NCBI GenBank assembly: GCA_041662485.1
Contig: JBAZSJ010000003.1
Coordinates: 110,695 to 174,694, forward strand
Direction of reading: 5' to 3'
From: Rariglobus sp041662485
GTDB lineage: Bacteria; Verrucomicrobiota; Verrucomicrobiia; Opitutales; Opitutaceae
DNA length: 64,000 nucleotides
Shown: piece after piece, positions 51,909-59,681 of the stretch
How the letters are laid out: each line of letters opens with the position of its first letter
Position numbering within the stretch: the stretch's first letter is position 1
The notes under the pieces: generated by a model
Seen by the model: only the letters and a program-made list of their open reading frames with translations
The model's database searches: none
Told to the model about the DNA's origin: nothing
Made by a program: the position numbers and the translations under genes

Positions 51909-53513
51909 TCACCCTGCGCGGCGACGATGAACAATGACGCCGATGAGAACCAAAGCCCCTAGAATGGCGGCATAGGTCGAAGGCTCGGGAATGGCGGCGA
52001 ACGACACAAAACCGCTGCCATCAAGCGAGGCGGTATAGCCGGCCAACAAAATCGAAGCCAGTTGGCCAGACGTGAGGGTGGATGAGGATGAGCCGAACTT
52101 GAGGGAATCGGTGCCGATGTCGAAATTCAGCAACGTGAGCATGCCGGTCCAGACGATGGAATGGCTGTCGGAGAATACCAGGGCGGACGTGCCCGATCCG
52201 AAATCGAAGGTCGAGCTGCTGTTAAGCGTGAGCGTGCCCAGCGTTTCGCTGAACCCGGCGGTCGCCAGCGTGCCGCCGCCAAGGGCCAGATTGCTGGTGT
52301 TGGCGATGCGTTCGGCGGCGCCGAGCGCCAGTGTGCCGCCGTTGATGGTGGTGGCGCCGGTATAAGTGCTGGCCCCGGAGAGCGTCTGGGTGCCGGTGCC
52401 AACCTTGGTGAATCCGCCGGAGCCGGAAATGATGCCGGAATAGGAGGTGCTGGTGTCGTCCCCGCCGGTGGTCAGGGTTCCCGAACCAAGGGTCACTTGG
52501 CCGTTTGTCGTCGTGACGGCGCCGGAAAGGGACCCAATCGAGTTGCTGAATCCGTTTAGGTCCAGCTTCGCGGTGGAGGCATTCGTAATCACCACCGCCG
52601 AGTTATTTCCAAAGGCAGTGGTTGAACCCGCCCGCAAGACACCTGACGTGATCCCCGTGGACCCAGTATAGGTGTTCGTCCCAGAAAGAATGGTCACACC
52701 GGTCCCACCGGCCTGCACGTTAACTCCTCCAGCACCGATGATATTACCCGCAATCGTCGCGGTCACGCCGCTGCTCGGCTTGAGATAAATACCACCACTG
52801 GACACCGTGATGTTCCGATTCGCGTTCAAGGTCATTGTGGCGGTGAACGTGATCGCGTTGTTGTTGGTCAGGGTGATGTCGTTGGTGCCCGTGCCGTTAC
52901 CGCCGCCCAATTGGCCGTCCGAAGAAATGCTCAGGGCGCTGGCCGAGGAGGCCCCAGACAAGACCCAGTTGCCGGTAAACGCGCTGTTATCGGCACCGCT
53001 GATGGTCAGAGTGCTGGTGCCGCCAGTTTTGGTAATAGCTGCCGATCCGCTGAGGTTGCCACTGAGGTTGACACCAGTTGTAGCACCGACGGTTCCGAGG
53101 GCGAAGGTGGTGGCGCTCGCAATTGTCATGGGACCCGAAAGGATGTTCGTAGTACCGGAACTGTTCGTCACGGTCGCATTCCCCGAGGCGACCTGAAAGG
53201 TGAGACTGCCGGACGTCCCTGCGGCAATGGTCACGGCGCTGTCTCCGGATGCTCCCGTATCGTTAAACGTGAGCGAACCCACGGTGATCGCCTGATTCAG
53301 GTTGATCGTCTGGGCACCGAGAATATCCAGGGCGATGTTCGCCGTGTCGCCGACCGCGTTGGGAAATCCGCTGGTCCAGTTGCTGGTCGCTTCGTCCCAG
53401 TTGAAGGTTCCGGTTGCAGTCGGGGTCCAAGTATAAGCGGCAGCCATCGCGGATACGGAAGACAAGGCGACAAGGCCAAGGGCCATCAACAGGGGACGTG
53501 CGGGGATATTCAT
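51909..53513 (-). CDS. PEP-CTERM protein with autotransporter-associated beta-strand repeats
   Basis: 534 residues. Signal peptide LLMALGLVALSSVSAMA. The body is Ser/Thr/Gly-rich with autotransporter-associated beta-strand repeats (SGTNTYTGSTGITSGVLRAG and SGASTYTGATTINGGTLALG). The C-terminus is a sorting signal: IPEPSTYAAILGALVLIGVI followed by HRRR. Exosortase is expected to cleave this motif and pass the protein to the outside; no exosortase gene is in the window. Such proteins are thought to be extracellular matrix or surface components. The CTTTANNNNTAAAG site at 53623 is 110 bp upstream of its start, linking it to the LacI regulator. Confidence 0.88.
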   Translation of the reverse strand: MNIPARPLLMALGLVALSSVSAMAAAYTWTPTATGTFNWDEATSNWTSGFPNAVGDTANIALDILGAQTINLNQAITVGSLTFNDTGASGDSAVTIAAGTSGSLTFQVASGNATVTNSSGTTNILSGPMTIASATTFALGTVGATTGVNLSGNLSGSAAITKTGGTSTLTISGADNSAFTGNWVLSGASSASALSISSDGQLGGGNGTGTNDITLTNNNAITFTATMTLNANRNITVSSGGIYLKPSSGVTATIAGNIIGAGGVNVQAGGTGVTILSGTNTYTGSTGITSGVLRAGSTTAFGNNSAVVITNASTAKLDLNGFSNSIGSLSGAVTTTNGQVTLGSGTLTTGGDDTSTSYSGIISGSGGFTKVGTGTQTLSGASTYTGATTINGGTLALGAAERIANTSNLALGGGTLATAGFSETLGTLTLNSSSTFDFGSGTSALVFSDSHSIVWTGMLTLLNFDIGTDSLKFGSSSSTLTSGQLASILLAGYTASLDGSGFVSFAAIPEPSTYAAILGALVLIGVIVHRRRAG

Positions 53514-53622
53514 GGTATTATGCGTTGAGCGAATTCAGGAATGGCGCCACGGAGAGGTGCGCGCCGGCCTGGGGTTTTCCGTAGCAAACCGCAGCTTGGC
53601 AGTCCTCGCGAAACGGGCGTCA

Positions 53623-53636
53623 CTTTATGTGTAAAG
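53623..53636. promoter_or_regulatory. CTTTANNNNTAAAG palindrome (candidate LacI operator 1)
   Basis: CTTTATGTGTAAAG, a perfect 5+4+5 palindrome preceded by TCA. It lies between the FAD oxidoreductase stop (53644) and the PEP-CTERM start (53513). Confidence 0.5.
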
Positions 53637-53643
53637 CCAGACG

Positions 53644-55059
53644 TCAGACGCAGCGGGCCGGCACGGAGGCTTCCACGTTCCACGGAGTGCCGTAATCGGG
53701 CGGCTGATCCATGTAATCCACCTGTGTTCTCACCCACTCTCCGGGGATGGCGGCCACGTTGACCCCACGCTTCACCGCCTCGGCGGCTGCGATGCCCGCC
53801 GCCTCTCCCACGCCGTGCATCGTCGCCATTACCCGCACCGCCGCCGCCGCCTCGTGCGTCGCCGAGAGCGCACGGCAAGCTACGATCAGGTTTGGGCAAC
53901 TCGCGTTGATAAGACTGCGATAGGGCACCTCGTAATAATCACCCGGCGGCGGACCAAAGCCCGCCTGCACCTCGCCCTTCCCCCCTGCCTTCTGATGCGG
54001 ATCCTGCGCGCCGGCTGGATTGTGGATATCGATGAAGTAACGCGACCGCGTGATCCCGTCCGGAAATTTCCGGGCCGTCACGATGTCTTCCATCGTCATT
54101 GTATACAGGCCGTGGATGTGCCGCGTCTCGCGCACGCCCACCTGGCAGGCAATCTTCTCCACAAAAGCCTCGCGAAACCATGGCACGGTCTTCACCAGCC
54201 AGTCCCCCATCACATACGCCTGCCTGCGTCCCTCGATCTCCGCCTTCGTCAAATCCTCCGGCGAAAGCCCCGACACGCAGGTGATCCGCGTCATGTTGAA
54301 ATGCAGCACTCCGGCACGCGGATAATCGTAGAAATGAATGAAATTTCGATACGGATAATGGAGTTCCCCCGAGGCCAGCGCCTTCTGAAAATACGGCTCC
54401 ACCAGCGCCCGCGCCGCCCGCATCGAGCCGGACGCGAACATCTCGCGCTTGTCCACGTTGGCCATGCGGAAACTCACCGTCATCGCCTGCGTCAGTCCGT
54501 CCGAATAACGCCCCACGCCGAATGCGCACCCCGCCGCCGCCGCCAGATCTCCGTCCCCCGAACAATCGACAAACGTATCGGCGGAAAACGACGCCTTCCC
54601 TCCCTTCGACACCGTGTCGACGCCGACGATGCGCGCCCCATTTTTCCGGACTCCCGTCAACTGGGTATGATACCGCACCGTCACGCCCGCCCCGACCAGG
54701 GACGCGTCGTAAACGCGCTTGAGCAATTCCTCGTCGAAGGCCGCGTCCATCAACACCGAGCCAAAGCCGCCGCCGCGCTGAAGCTCCATCACGATCTCCT
54801 TGAAAATCCCGCCGATCAACGAGGCCCGCCGCCCGTCGGGCGCGATCTGATCGTGAAACGCATGCCCGGAAAAAGGATTCACCAGCGCCGCCGTCGCCAT
54901 GCCGCCGCAGAATCCGTAGCGTTCGATCAGAAGCGTGCGGCGGCCCCGCCTCGCCGAGGCGATCGCCGCGGCCACGCCCGACGGTCCGCCACCGCAGACG
55001 ATCACGTCAAAACGCGCGGGCTCTCCAACGACCGGAGGAACCATGAGTGAGGGTATCAT
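53644..55059 (-). CDS. FAD-dependent oxidoreductase (FAD_oxidored family)
   Basis: 471 residues from ATG 55059, chosen because the Rossmann motif follows soon (FDVIVCGGGPSGVAAAIASA) and because the upstream part of the frame would cover the operator. Other family blocks: ERYGFCGGMATAALVNPFSG, TFVDCSGDGDLAAAAGCAFG, VGVRETRHIHGLYTMT, LIVACRALSATHEAAAAVRV. No signal peptide. Homologous to the protein at 31370. The gene is divergent from the LacI gene, with a CTTTANNNNTAAAR site 48 bp before its start. Substrate unknown; probably oxidation of a sugar-derived compound. Confidence 0.85.
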   Translation of the reverse strand: MIPSLMVPPVVGEPARFDVIVCGGGPSGVAAAIASARRGRRTLLIERYGFCGGMATAALVNPFSGHAFHDQIAPDGRRASLIGGIFKEIVMELQRGGGFGSVLMDAAFDEELLKRVYDASLVGAGVTVRYHTQLTGVRKNGARIVGVDTVSKGGKASFSADTFVDCSGDGDLAAAAGCAFGVGRYSDGLTQAMTVSFRMANVDKREMFASGSMRAARALVEPYFQKALASGELHYPYRNFIHFYDYPRAGVLHFNMTRITCVSGLSPEDLTKAEIEGRRQAYVMGDWLVKTVPWFREAFVEKIACQVGVRETRHIHGLYTMTMEDIVTARKFPDGITRSRYFIDIHNPAGAQDPHQKAGGKGEVQAGFGPPPGDYYEVPYRSLINASCPNLIVACRALSATHEAAAAVRVMATMHGVGEAAGIAAAEAVKRGVNVAAIPGEWVRTQVDYMDQPPDYGTPWNVEASVPARCV

Positions 55060-55106
55060 CGCTCCACCTTGGCAGGGAATGGGGAAACCAAGAACCGGCC
55101 GCTTCA

Positions 55107-55120
55107 CTTTATCTGTAAAA
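55107..55120. promoter_or_regulatory. CTTTANNNNTAAAR palindrome (candidate LacI operator 2)
   Basis: CTTTATCTGTAAAA, preceded by TCA as at site 1; 13 of 16 or more positions match site 1 (TCACTTTAT-G/C-TGTAAA). It lies in the divergent region between the FAD oxidoreductase and the LacI gene. Confidence 0.5.
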
Positions 55121-55175
55121 CGTGAGACGAGTAAACTTGCCTGTTCGGACCGTGGGACTGCAATGGAACTCATCC

Positions 55176-56276
55176 ATGAAGGGCCAAGTATCCCAGCGCG
55201 ATCTCGCACGCATCGCCGGAGTTTCTCCGATGACGGTTTCCCTCGCGCTTCGCGGCCATCCCTCGATTCCCTCCTCCACGCGGGCGCGCATCGTGAAGCT
55301 CGCCGAGCAGAACCATTACCGGCCCGATCCCGCGCTCGCCGCGCTCAACGCCTACCGCGCCAACCAGACGGCCTCCGCCTGCTATCATGGCACGCTCGCC
55401 TGGGTCACCGGCTTCCCCTCCCGCGAAGGCTGGCGAAAAATGATCCAGACCACGGGATATTTCGAGGGGGCCGCCGCCCGCGCCGATCAACTTGGCTATC
55501 GCCTGGAGGAATTCTGGATCGCCGAACCCGGACTCAACGCAAAACGCGCCACCCAGATACTCCTTTCCCGCGGCGTCCGAGGGTTGATCATCGCCCCCCT
55601 GCCCGTTCCTCGCGGGAAGCTCGACCTCGACTGGCGCCAGTTTTCCGCCGCCTCCCTCGGCTTCTCCCTCGTCGAACCGAAACTGCATGTCGTCATGAAC
55701 AATCAGTTTCGGAACATGAAGCAGGTCGTGAAACAACTCCACATGCTCGGCCACCGGCGCATCGGGCTGGCCATGCCTTCCGCCAACGACGAACGCGTGG
55801 ATCACAACTACCTGGCGGGCTTTTGGATCGCGCAGCAGGACGCGCCTCCGGACGCCGCGCGGCTGGAAGCGCTGCTGGCAAAGGATTTCTCCAAAAAAAC
55901 CTTCAACGCCTGGTTCCGCCGCACGCGCCCCGACGCCATCGTCGTCGCGACCTCCCACCACGATCAAGTCACCGGCTGGCTGAGCGAACAGGGCCTTCGG
56001 GTGCCCGCCGATATCAGCCTTGTCGTCGCCGCCTTGCCTCACGGGGACACCGTGATTTCAGGAGTGGACGAAAACGTGCCGTCCATCGGCGCCCACGCGG
56101 TCGAGACCGTCGTCGGCATGATCCATCGCAACGAGCGCGGCGTGCCCGCGCGCCCCTTCAGTCTTTTGATCGAGGGCGTGTGGACCGATGGTCGCACCGC
56201 CTGCGCACGGCGTGTTTCAGCCGCCAAGGCTCGTCCAAAATCAAAACGCCAAAGCCGCCCCCGCTCCACTTCGTGA
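55176..56276 (+). CDS. LacI-family transcriptional regulator
   Basis: 366 residues from ATG 55176. The LacI helix-turn-helix starts at once: QRDLARIAGVSPMTVSLALR (residues 6-25), then the hinge region. The sensor domain has GVRGLIIAPLP, VKQLHMLGHRRIGLAMPS, DAIVVATSHHDQVTGWL and GVDENVPSIGAHAVETVVG, the sugar-binding LacI/GalR pattern. An in-frame start at 55122 exists, but it adds 18 residues without homology. It is divergent from an FAD oxidoreductase and followed by a sialidase-like gene. Two palindromes near it (53623, 55107) are likely targets; the TGTTCAAACA at 56301 is another possibility. Confidence 0.88.
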   Translation: MKGQVSQRDLARIAGVSPMTVSLALRGHPSIPSSTRARIVKLAEQNHYRPDPALAALNAYRANQTASACYHGTLAWVTGFPSREGWRKMIQTTGYFEGAAARADQLGYRLEEFWIAEPGLNAKRATQILLSRGVRGLIIAPLPVPRGKLDLDWRQFSAASLGFSLVEPKLHVVMNNQFRNMKQVVKQLHMLGHRRIGLAMPSANDERVDHNYLAGFWIAQQDAPPDAARLEALLAKDFSKKTFNAWFRRTRPDAIVVATSHHDQVTGWLSEQGLRVPADISLVVAALPHGDTVISGVDENVPSIGAHAVETVVGMIHRNERGVPARPFSLLIEGVWTDGRTACARRVSAAKARPKSKRQSRPRSTS

Positions 56277-56300
56277 AACCTGCCCGGAGGACAACAGGGA

Positions 56301-56310
56301 TGTTCAAACA
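56301..56310 (+). promoter_or_regulatory. TGTTNNAACA candidate operator F
   Basis: TGTTCAAACA followed by TTCCGATAAGATAGG. It lies 24 bp after the LacI gene and 68 bp before the sialidase-like start at 56378. Confidence 0.45.
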
Positions 56311-56377
56311 TTCCGATAAGATAGGGACCTCCCCTTCAAAATGCCGGTTTACACGCTCGGCCGTCGAATAAACTAAA

Positions 56378-57544
56378 ATGATCCCCTCAATGCCCCATCG
56401 CATAACCAACTGCTACGGCCAGGCCCGGGTGTCGCGCCTGCAAGGCCGCACCGTTTCCGTGTTCAAACCTTCCTCGTGGGAGGAGGGCTACAGCCACCAC
56501 GCGCACCTCACTTCGCTCGGCGACAGGCTCTTCGCCACCTGGTCGATCGGCTGCATGCACGAGGACGGCCCCGGCCAGCGCATGGTCATGGCGACCTCGG
56601 ACGACCTCGGCGAAACCTGGGCCGCGCCGTCCACCGTCGTCCCGGCCGTCCGCGGCTCATGCGCCGACACCTGCGTCACCAATGGCGGCCTGCTCATCAA
56701 CGGCTCCGCCATCGCGGCCTTTTACAGCAGCTATGATCACACCATGGAGGCGCTGCTCAAGTTCGCCCATGCGGGCGTGAACGAAAACTGGCGCATAAGC
56801 ACCGAGACGGTTCGCGACGTCTATGCGGGCGTCGTCACTTCTGCCGACGGCGGGAGCACATGGAGCGCAACGGCCCCGCACATACCCGGCCTCATCATCA
56901 ATCTCGCTCCCACTCGCCTCGACAGCGGTCGCCTCTTCACCACCGGCCACCGGCTCAACGCCTACACCGACGATCCTTCCGGCCTCTCCGGTTGGAAAAT
57001 TTCTCCACTGCCCGGCCTGCCCGAAGGATACTACGAGCGCGCCGGCGGACACCGCCCCGTCCTCGCCGAGTGGCGCCACCTCGGCATCTGCGAGGGCGCG
57101 ATCCAGGAGGTCCCCGGCCAGCCGCTCCGCTTGATCTTGCGCACCAACAAGGGCTACCTCGCCGCCGCCGAGAGCCTCGACGACGGCGCCAGCTGGAGCG
57201 CGCCGCAGCTCACCCGGTTCAGCGATTGCGGCAGCCGTTTCCAATTTGGACGCCTGCCCGACGGCCGCCACTTCTCCCTCTCATGCCCCGACAACGTCAC
57301 CCCGCGCGCCGGCCTGCGCCGCACGCCGCTCGTGCTCGCGCTGAGCGAGGACGGCGACGTGTTCGACCGCCACTTCATCGTCGGCGACGAGCCCGACCGC
57401 CCGCTCGACTTCCCCGGGGCCTACAAACACGGTCGTTATGGTTATCCCTACCTCCACGTCCTCGGCGACCGTGTCTTCGTGATCAATTCCGTCGGCAAAG
57501 AAGATGTCGAATGCCACGTGTTTCCATTGAAGGATCTCAACTGA
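56378..57544 (+). CDS. Sialidase-like (BNR) six-bladed propeller protein
   Basis: 388 residues, no signal peptide. BNR/Asp-box-like motifs are SDDLGETWAAP, SADGGSTWSA and SLDDGASWSAP, spaced as in sialidase propellers. Other conserved-looking segments are WSIGCMHEDGPGQRMVMAT, FSDCGSRFQFGRLPDGRHF and PGAYKHGRYGYPYLHV. The arginine triad of true GH33 sialidases cannot be verified by eye, so exo-alpha-sialidase is only one possibility. Verrucomicrobial homologues are commonly annotated as sialidase family. It is upstream of a sialate-O-acetylesterase-like gene (34 bp gap), a suggestive pairing. Confidence 0.72.
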   Translation: MIPSMPHRITNCYGQARVSRLQGRTVSVFKPSSWEEGYSHHAHLTSLGDRLFATWSIGCMHEDGPGQRMVMATSDDLGETWAAPSTVVPAVRGSCADTCVTNGGLLINGSAIAAFYSSYDHTMEALLKFAHAGVNENWRISTETVRDVYAGVVTSADGGSTWSATAPHIPGLIINLAPTRLDSGRLFTTGHRLNAYTDDPSGLSGWKISPLPGLPEGYYERAGGHRPVLAEWRHLGICEGAIQEVPGQPLRLILRTNKGYLAAAESLDDGASWSAPQLTRFSDCGSRFQFGRLPDGRHFSLSCPDNVTPRAGLRRTPLVLALSEDGDVFDRHFIVGDEPDRPLDFPGAYKHGRYGYPYLHVLGDRVFVINSVGKEDVECHVFPLKDLN

Positions 57545-57578
57545 ACCTCGTCTCGTTTTTCCCCGTTTCCATTTTTCC

Positions 57579-59498
57579 ATGAGCCTCACCCTCGCCTCTC
57601 CCTTCCAAAACAACGCCATCCTGCAGCGCGACCAGTTGCTGCCCGTCTGGGGCTGGACCACGCCGAATAGCACGGTCCGCGTATCCTTGGGAGGCCACAC
57701 CGCGCGCGCCCTCGGCAACGCCCTCGGCGAATTCTTCGTCCGCCTGCCGGCCATGCCCGCCGGCGGACCCCACACGCTCACCGTGACCGTCGCCGAGACC
57801 AACGAACGCTGGGAGGCGACTAACATTCTCATCGGCGAGGTCTGGATCGCCTCCGGCCAGTCCAACATGGAGATGCGGCTCAACGCGTGCCTGCCGCTCA
57901 CCGCCGAAGTGATCGCCACCGCCGATTTTCCGCAGATCCGTTTCTTCAACGTGCCCTGCCGCGCCAATCTCGGACCGCAACGCACCATTGAAGGTTCCTG
58001 GCAGGCCGCCACCCCCGCAGCGGTCCCCCCCTTCTCCGCGGCCGCCTTCATCTTCGCCCGCCGCCTCCATCGCGAGCTCGGCGTGCCCGTCGGCATCGTC
58101 TCCACTTCATGGGGCGGCAGCCTGATCCAAAGCTGGATGAGCCGCTCCGCGCTCGCGCTCAATCCCGAGGCAAGCGACTGGCTCGCCCAATACGAAAACA
58201 AGGTCTGGAGCGAGAAACGCTGGGAGGAAATGTTGTCGGCCGGCCCCGGCGGACGCGTCAGCAACATGCCGCTCGATCCGGGCAACAGCGGCGCCCCTCA
58301 AGGTTGGCATCTCCCGTCCCTAGACGACTCCGGCTGGGCCAAGATGAAACTTCCGTCCACCTGGCAATCCGCCGGCCACCTCCACACGGGTGTGTTCTGG
58401 TTCCGGCGCACGGTGGAAATCCCCGCCGCCTGGGTCGGCCGCGAGCTGACGCTCCACCTCGGCGCGGTGGACAAACAGGACATCTCCTACGTGAACGGCG
58501 TCGAGGTCGGCCGCATGGGCAAGGACCGCGAGGATTCATACTGGAACATTCCCCGCCACTACCCGATTCCCGCCTCGGCCGTCACCGGCCGCACGCTCGT
58601 GATCGCCGTTCGCGCTTATTCCTTTGTGTATGACGGAGGCATCATCGGCGCGGACAAAGATCTGCGCCTCTCCGTTGCCGGCGACCCCGAATCGTCCCTG
58701 CCGCTGGCCGGCGACTGGCGCTACCACCTCGAACACAACCTCGGCATCGTCAACGAGGACCACGTCATGGGCCACGGCGAGCGCAACTCCCCGCACATCC
58801 TTTTCGACAACATGCTCCTGCCGTTCATCCCCTACGCCGTGCGCGGGGCGATCTGGTATCAGGGCGAAGGCAACGCCAGCAAAGCCGCGCTCTACGCCAG
58901 CCTCATGCGCGACCTTGTCCTCGACTGGCGCCGCCACTGGGGACAACCCGACTTCGCCTTTCACTTGGTGCAGCTTCCCAACTTTCAGGCGGCCAAGGAA
59001 CACCAACCCGACAGCAACTGGGCGCGTCTTCGCGAGTCCCAGACCGCCGCGCTGGCCCTGCCCCACGTCGGCATGGCCGTGACCATCGACGTCGGCGACC
59101 CCGGTGACATCCACCCCAAGAACAAAGTCCCGGTCGGCGAACGTCTGGCTACCAGCGCGCTGGCCCGCACCTATGGCCGTGACCTCATCCCCAACGGACC
59201 GATCTTCAATACGCTCACCATCGGAGCCGACGGTTCCGCCCGCTGCCGTTTTCATCAGGCCGGCAAAGGACTCACCACCACCGACGGACAACCACCGCGC
59301 CTTTTCTTCATCGCCGGCGACGACCGTGTATTCCACTCCGCCAAGACCCGCATCGAAGGGACCGAGGTCGTGGTGAGTCATCCCGCCGTGCCGCGTCCCT
59401 GCGCCGTGCGCTACGCCTGGGCCGACAATCCCGAGGGCTGCAACCTCGCCGGCCCCACCGGCCTGCCTGCCGGCCCGTTCCGTTCGGACCGGTGGTAG
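57579..59498 (+). CDS. Sialate O-acetylesterase-like SGNH esterase, cytoplasmic form
   Basis: 639 residues homologous to the 42580 protein but without signal peptide. N-terminal ASPFQNNAILQRDQLLPVWG, SGNH block VWIASGQSNMEMR with nucleophile S95, jelly-roll insertion (GVFWFRRTVEIPAAWVG, then ISYVNGVEVG), and the catalytic Asp/His block VGDPGDIHPKNKVPVG. Two versions, one secreted and one apparently cytoplasmic, in one window suggest deacetylation both outside and after uptake. It follows the sialidase-like gene. Palindromic repeat copy 3 follows its stop. Confidence 0.85.
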   Translation: MSLTLASPFQNNAILQRDQLLPVWGWTTPNSTVRVSLGGHTARALGNALGEFFVRLPAMPAGGPHTLTVTVAETNERWEATNILIGEVWIASGQSNMEMRLNACLPLTAEVIATADFPQIRFFNVPCRANLGPQRTIEGSWQAATPAAVPPFSAAAFIFARRLHRELGVPVGIVSTSWGGSLIQSWMSRSALALNPEASDWLAQYENKVWSEKRWEEMLSAGPGGRVSNMPLDPGNSGAPQGWHLPSLDDSGWAKMKLPSTWQSAGHLHTGVFWFRRTVEIPAAWVGRELTLHLGAVDKQDISYVNGVEVGRMGKDREDSYWNIPRHYPIPASAVTGRTLVIAVRAYSFVYDGGIIGADKDLRLSVAGDPESSLPLAGDWRYHLEHNLGIVNEDHVMGHGERNSPHILFDNMLLPFIPYAVRGAIWYQGEGNASKAALYASLMRDLVLDWRRHWGQPDFAFHLVQLPNFQAAKEHQPDSNWARLRESQTAALALPHVGMAVTIDVGDPGDIHPKNKVPVGERLATSALARTYGRDLIPNGPIFNTLTIGADGSARCRFHQAGKGLTTTDGQPPRLFFIAGDDRVFHSAKTRIEGTEVVVSHPAVPRPCAVRYAWADNPEGCNLAGPTGLPAGPFRSDRW

Positions 59499-59509
59499 GA
59501 GCAGTAAGA

Positions 59510-59674
59510 TTCTCGGGGCAAGTCCGAGTCATTTAATCAAACCACCTATCATATCGTCATCACGTTTTCCGATTCTGGTAGCCGCGAGCGCCAGCGAGTG
59601 GACGATTGACCACTCGCTGGCGCTCGCGGCCACACCAAACAAGCCGGAGGAAGCTACTTCGGAGTATCGGACCC
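59510..59674. repeat. Palindromic intergenic repeat, copy 3
   Basis: Begins TTCTCGGGGCAAG. The hairpin arms are 59581-59601 and 59610-59630 (21 bases, perfect). Relative to copies 1 and 2 the left arm has CC for TG and the right arm GG for CA, so pairing is kept. The second block AAGCCGGAGG..CTACTTCGGAGTATCGG ends 8 bases before the ATG at 59682. Confidence 0.87.
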
Positions 59675-59681
59675 ATCGCCA

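Noticed and set aside
56378..57544. Definite GH33 exo-sialidase
   Set aside because: Asp-box-like repeats are present, but the arginine triad and the Tyr/Glu pair could not be confirmed by eye.
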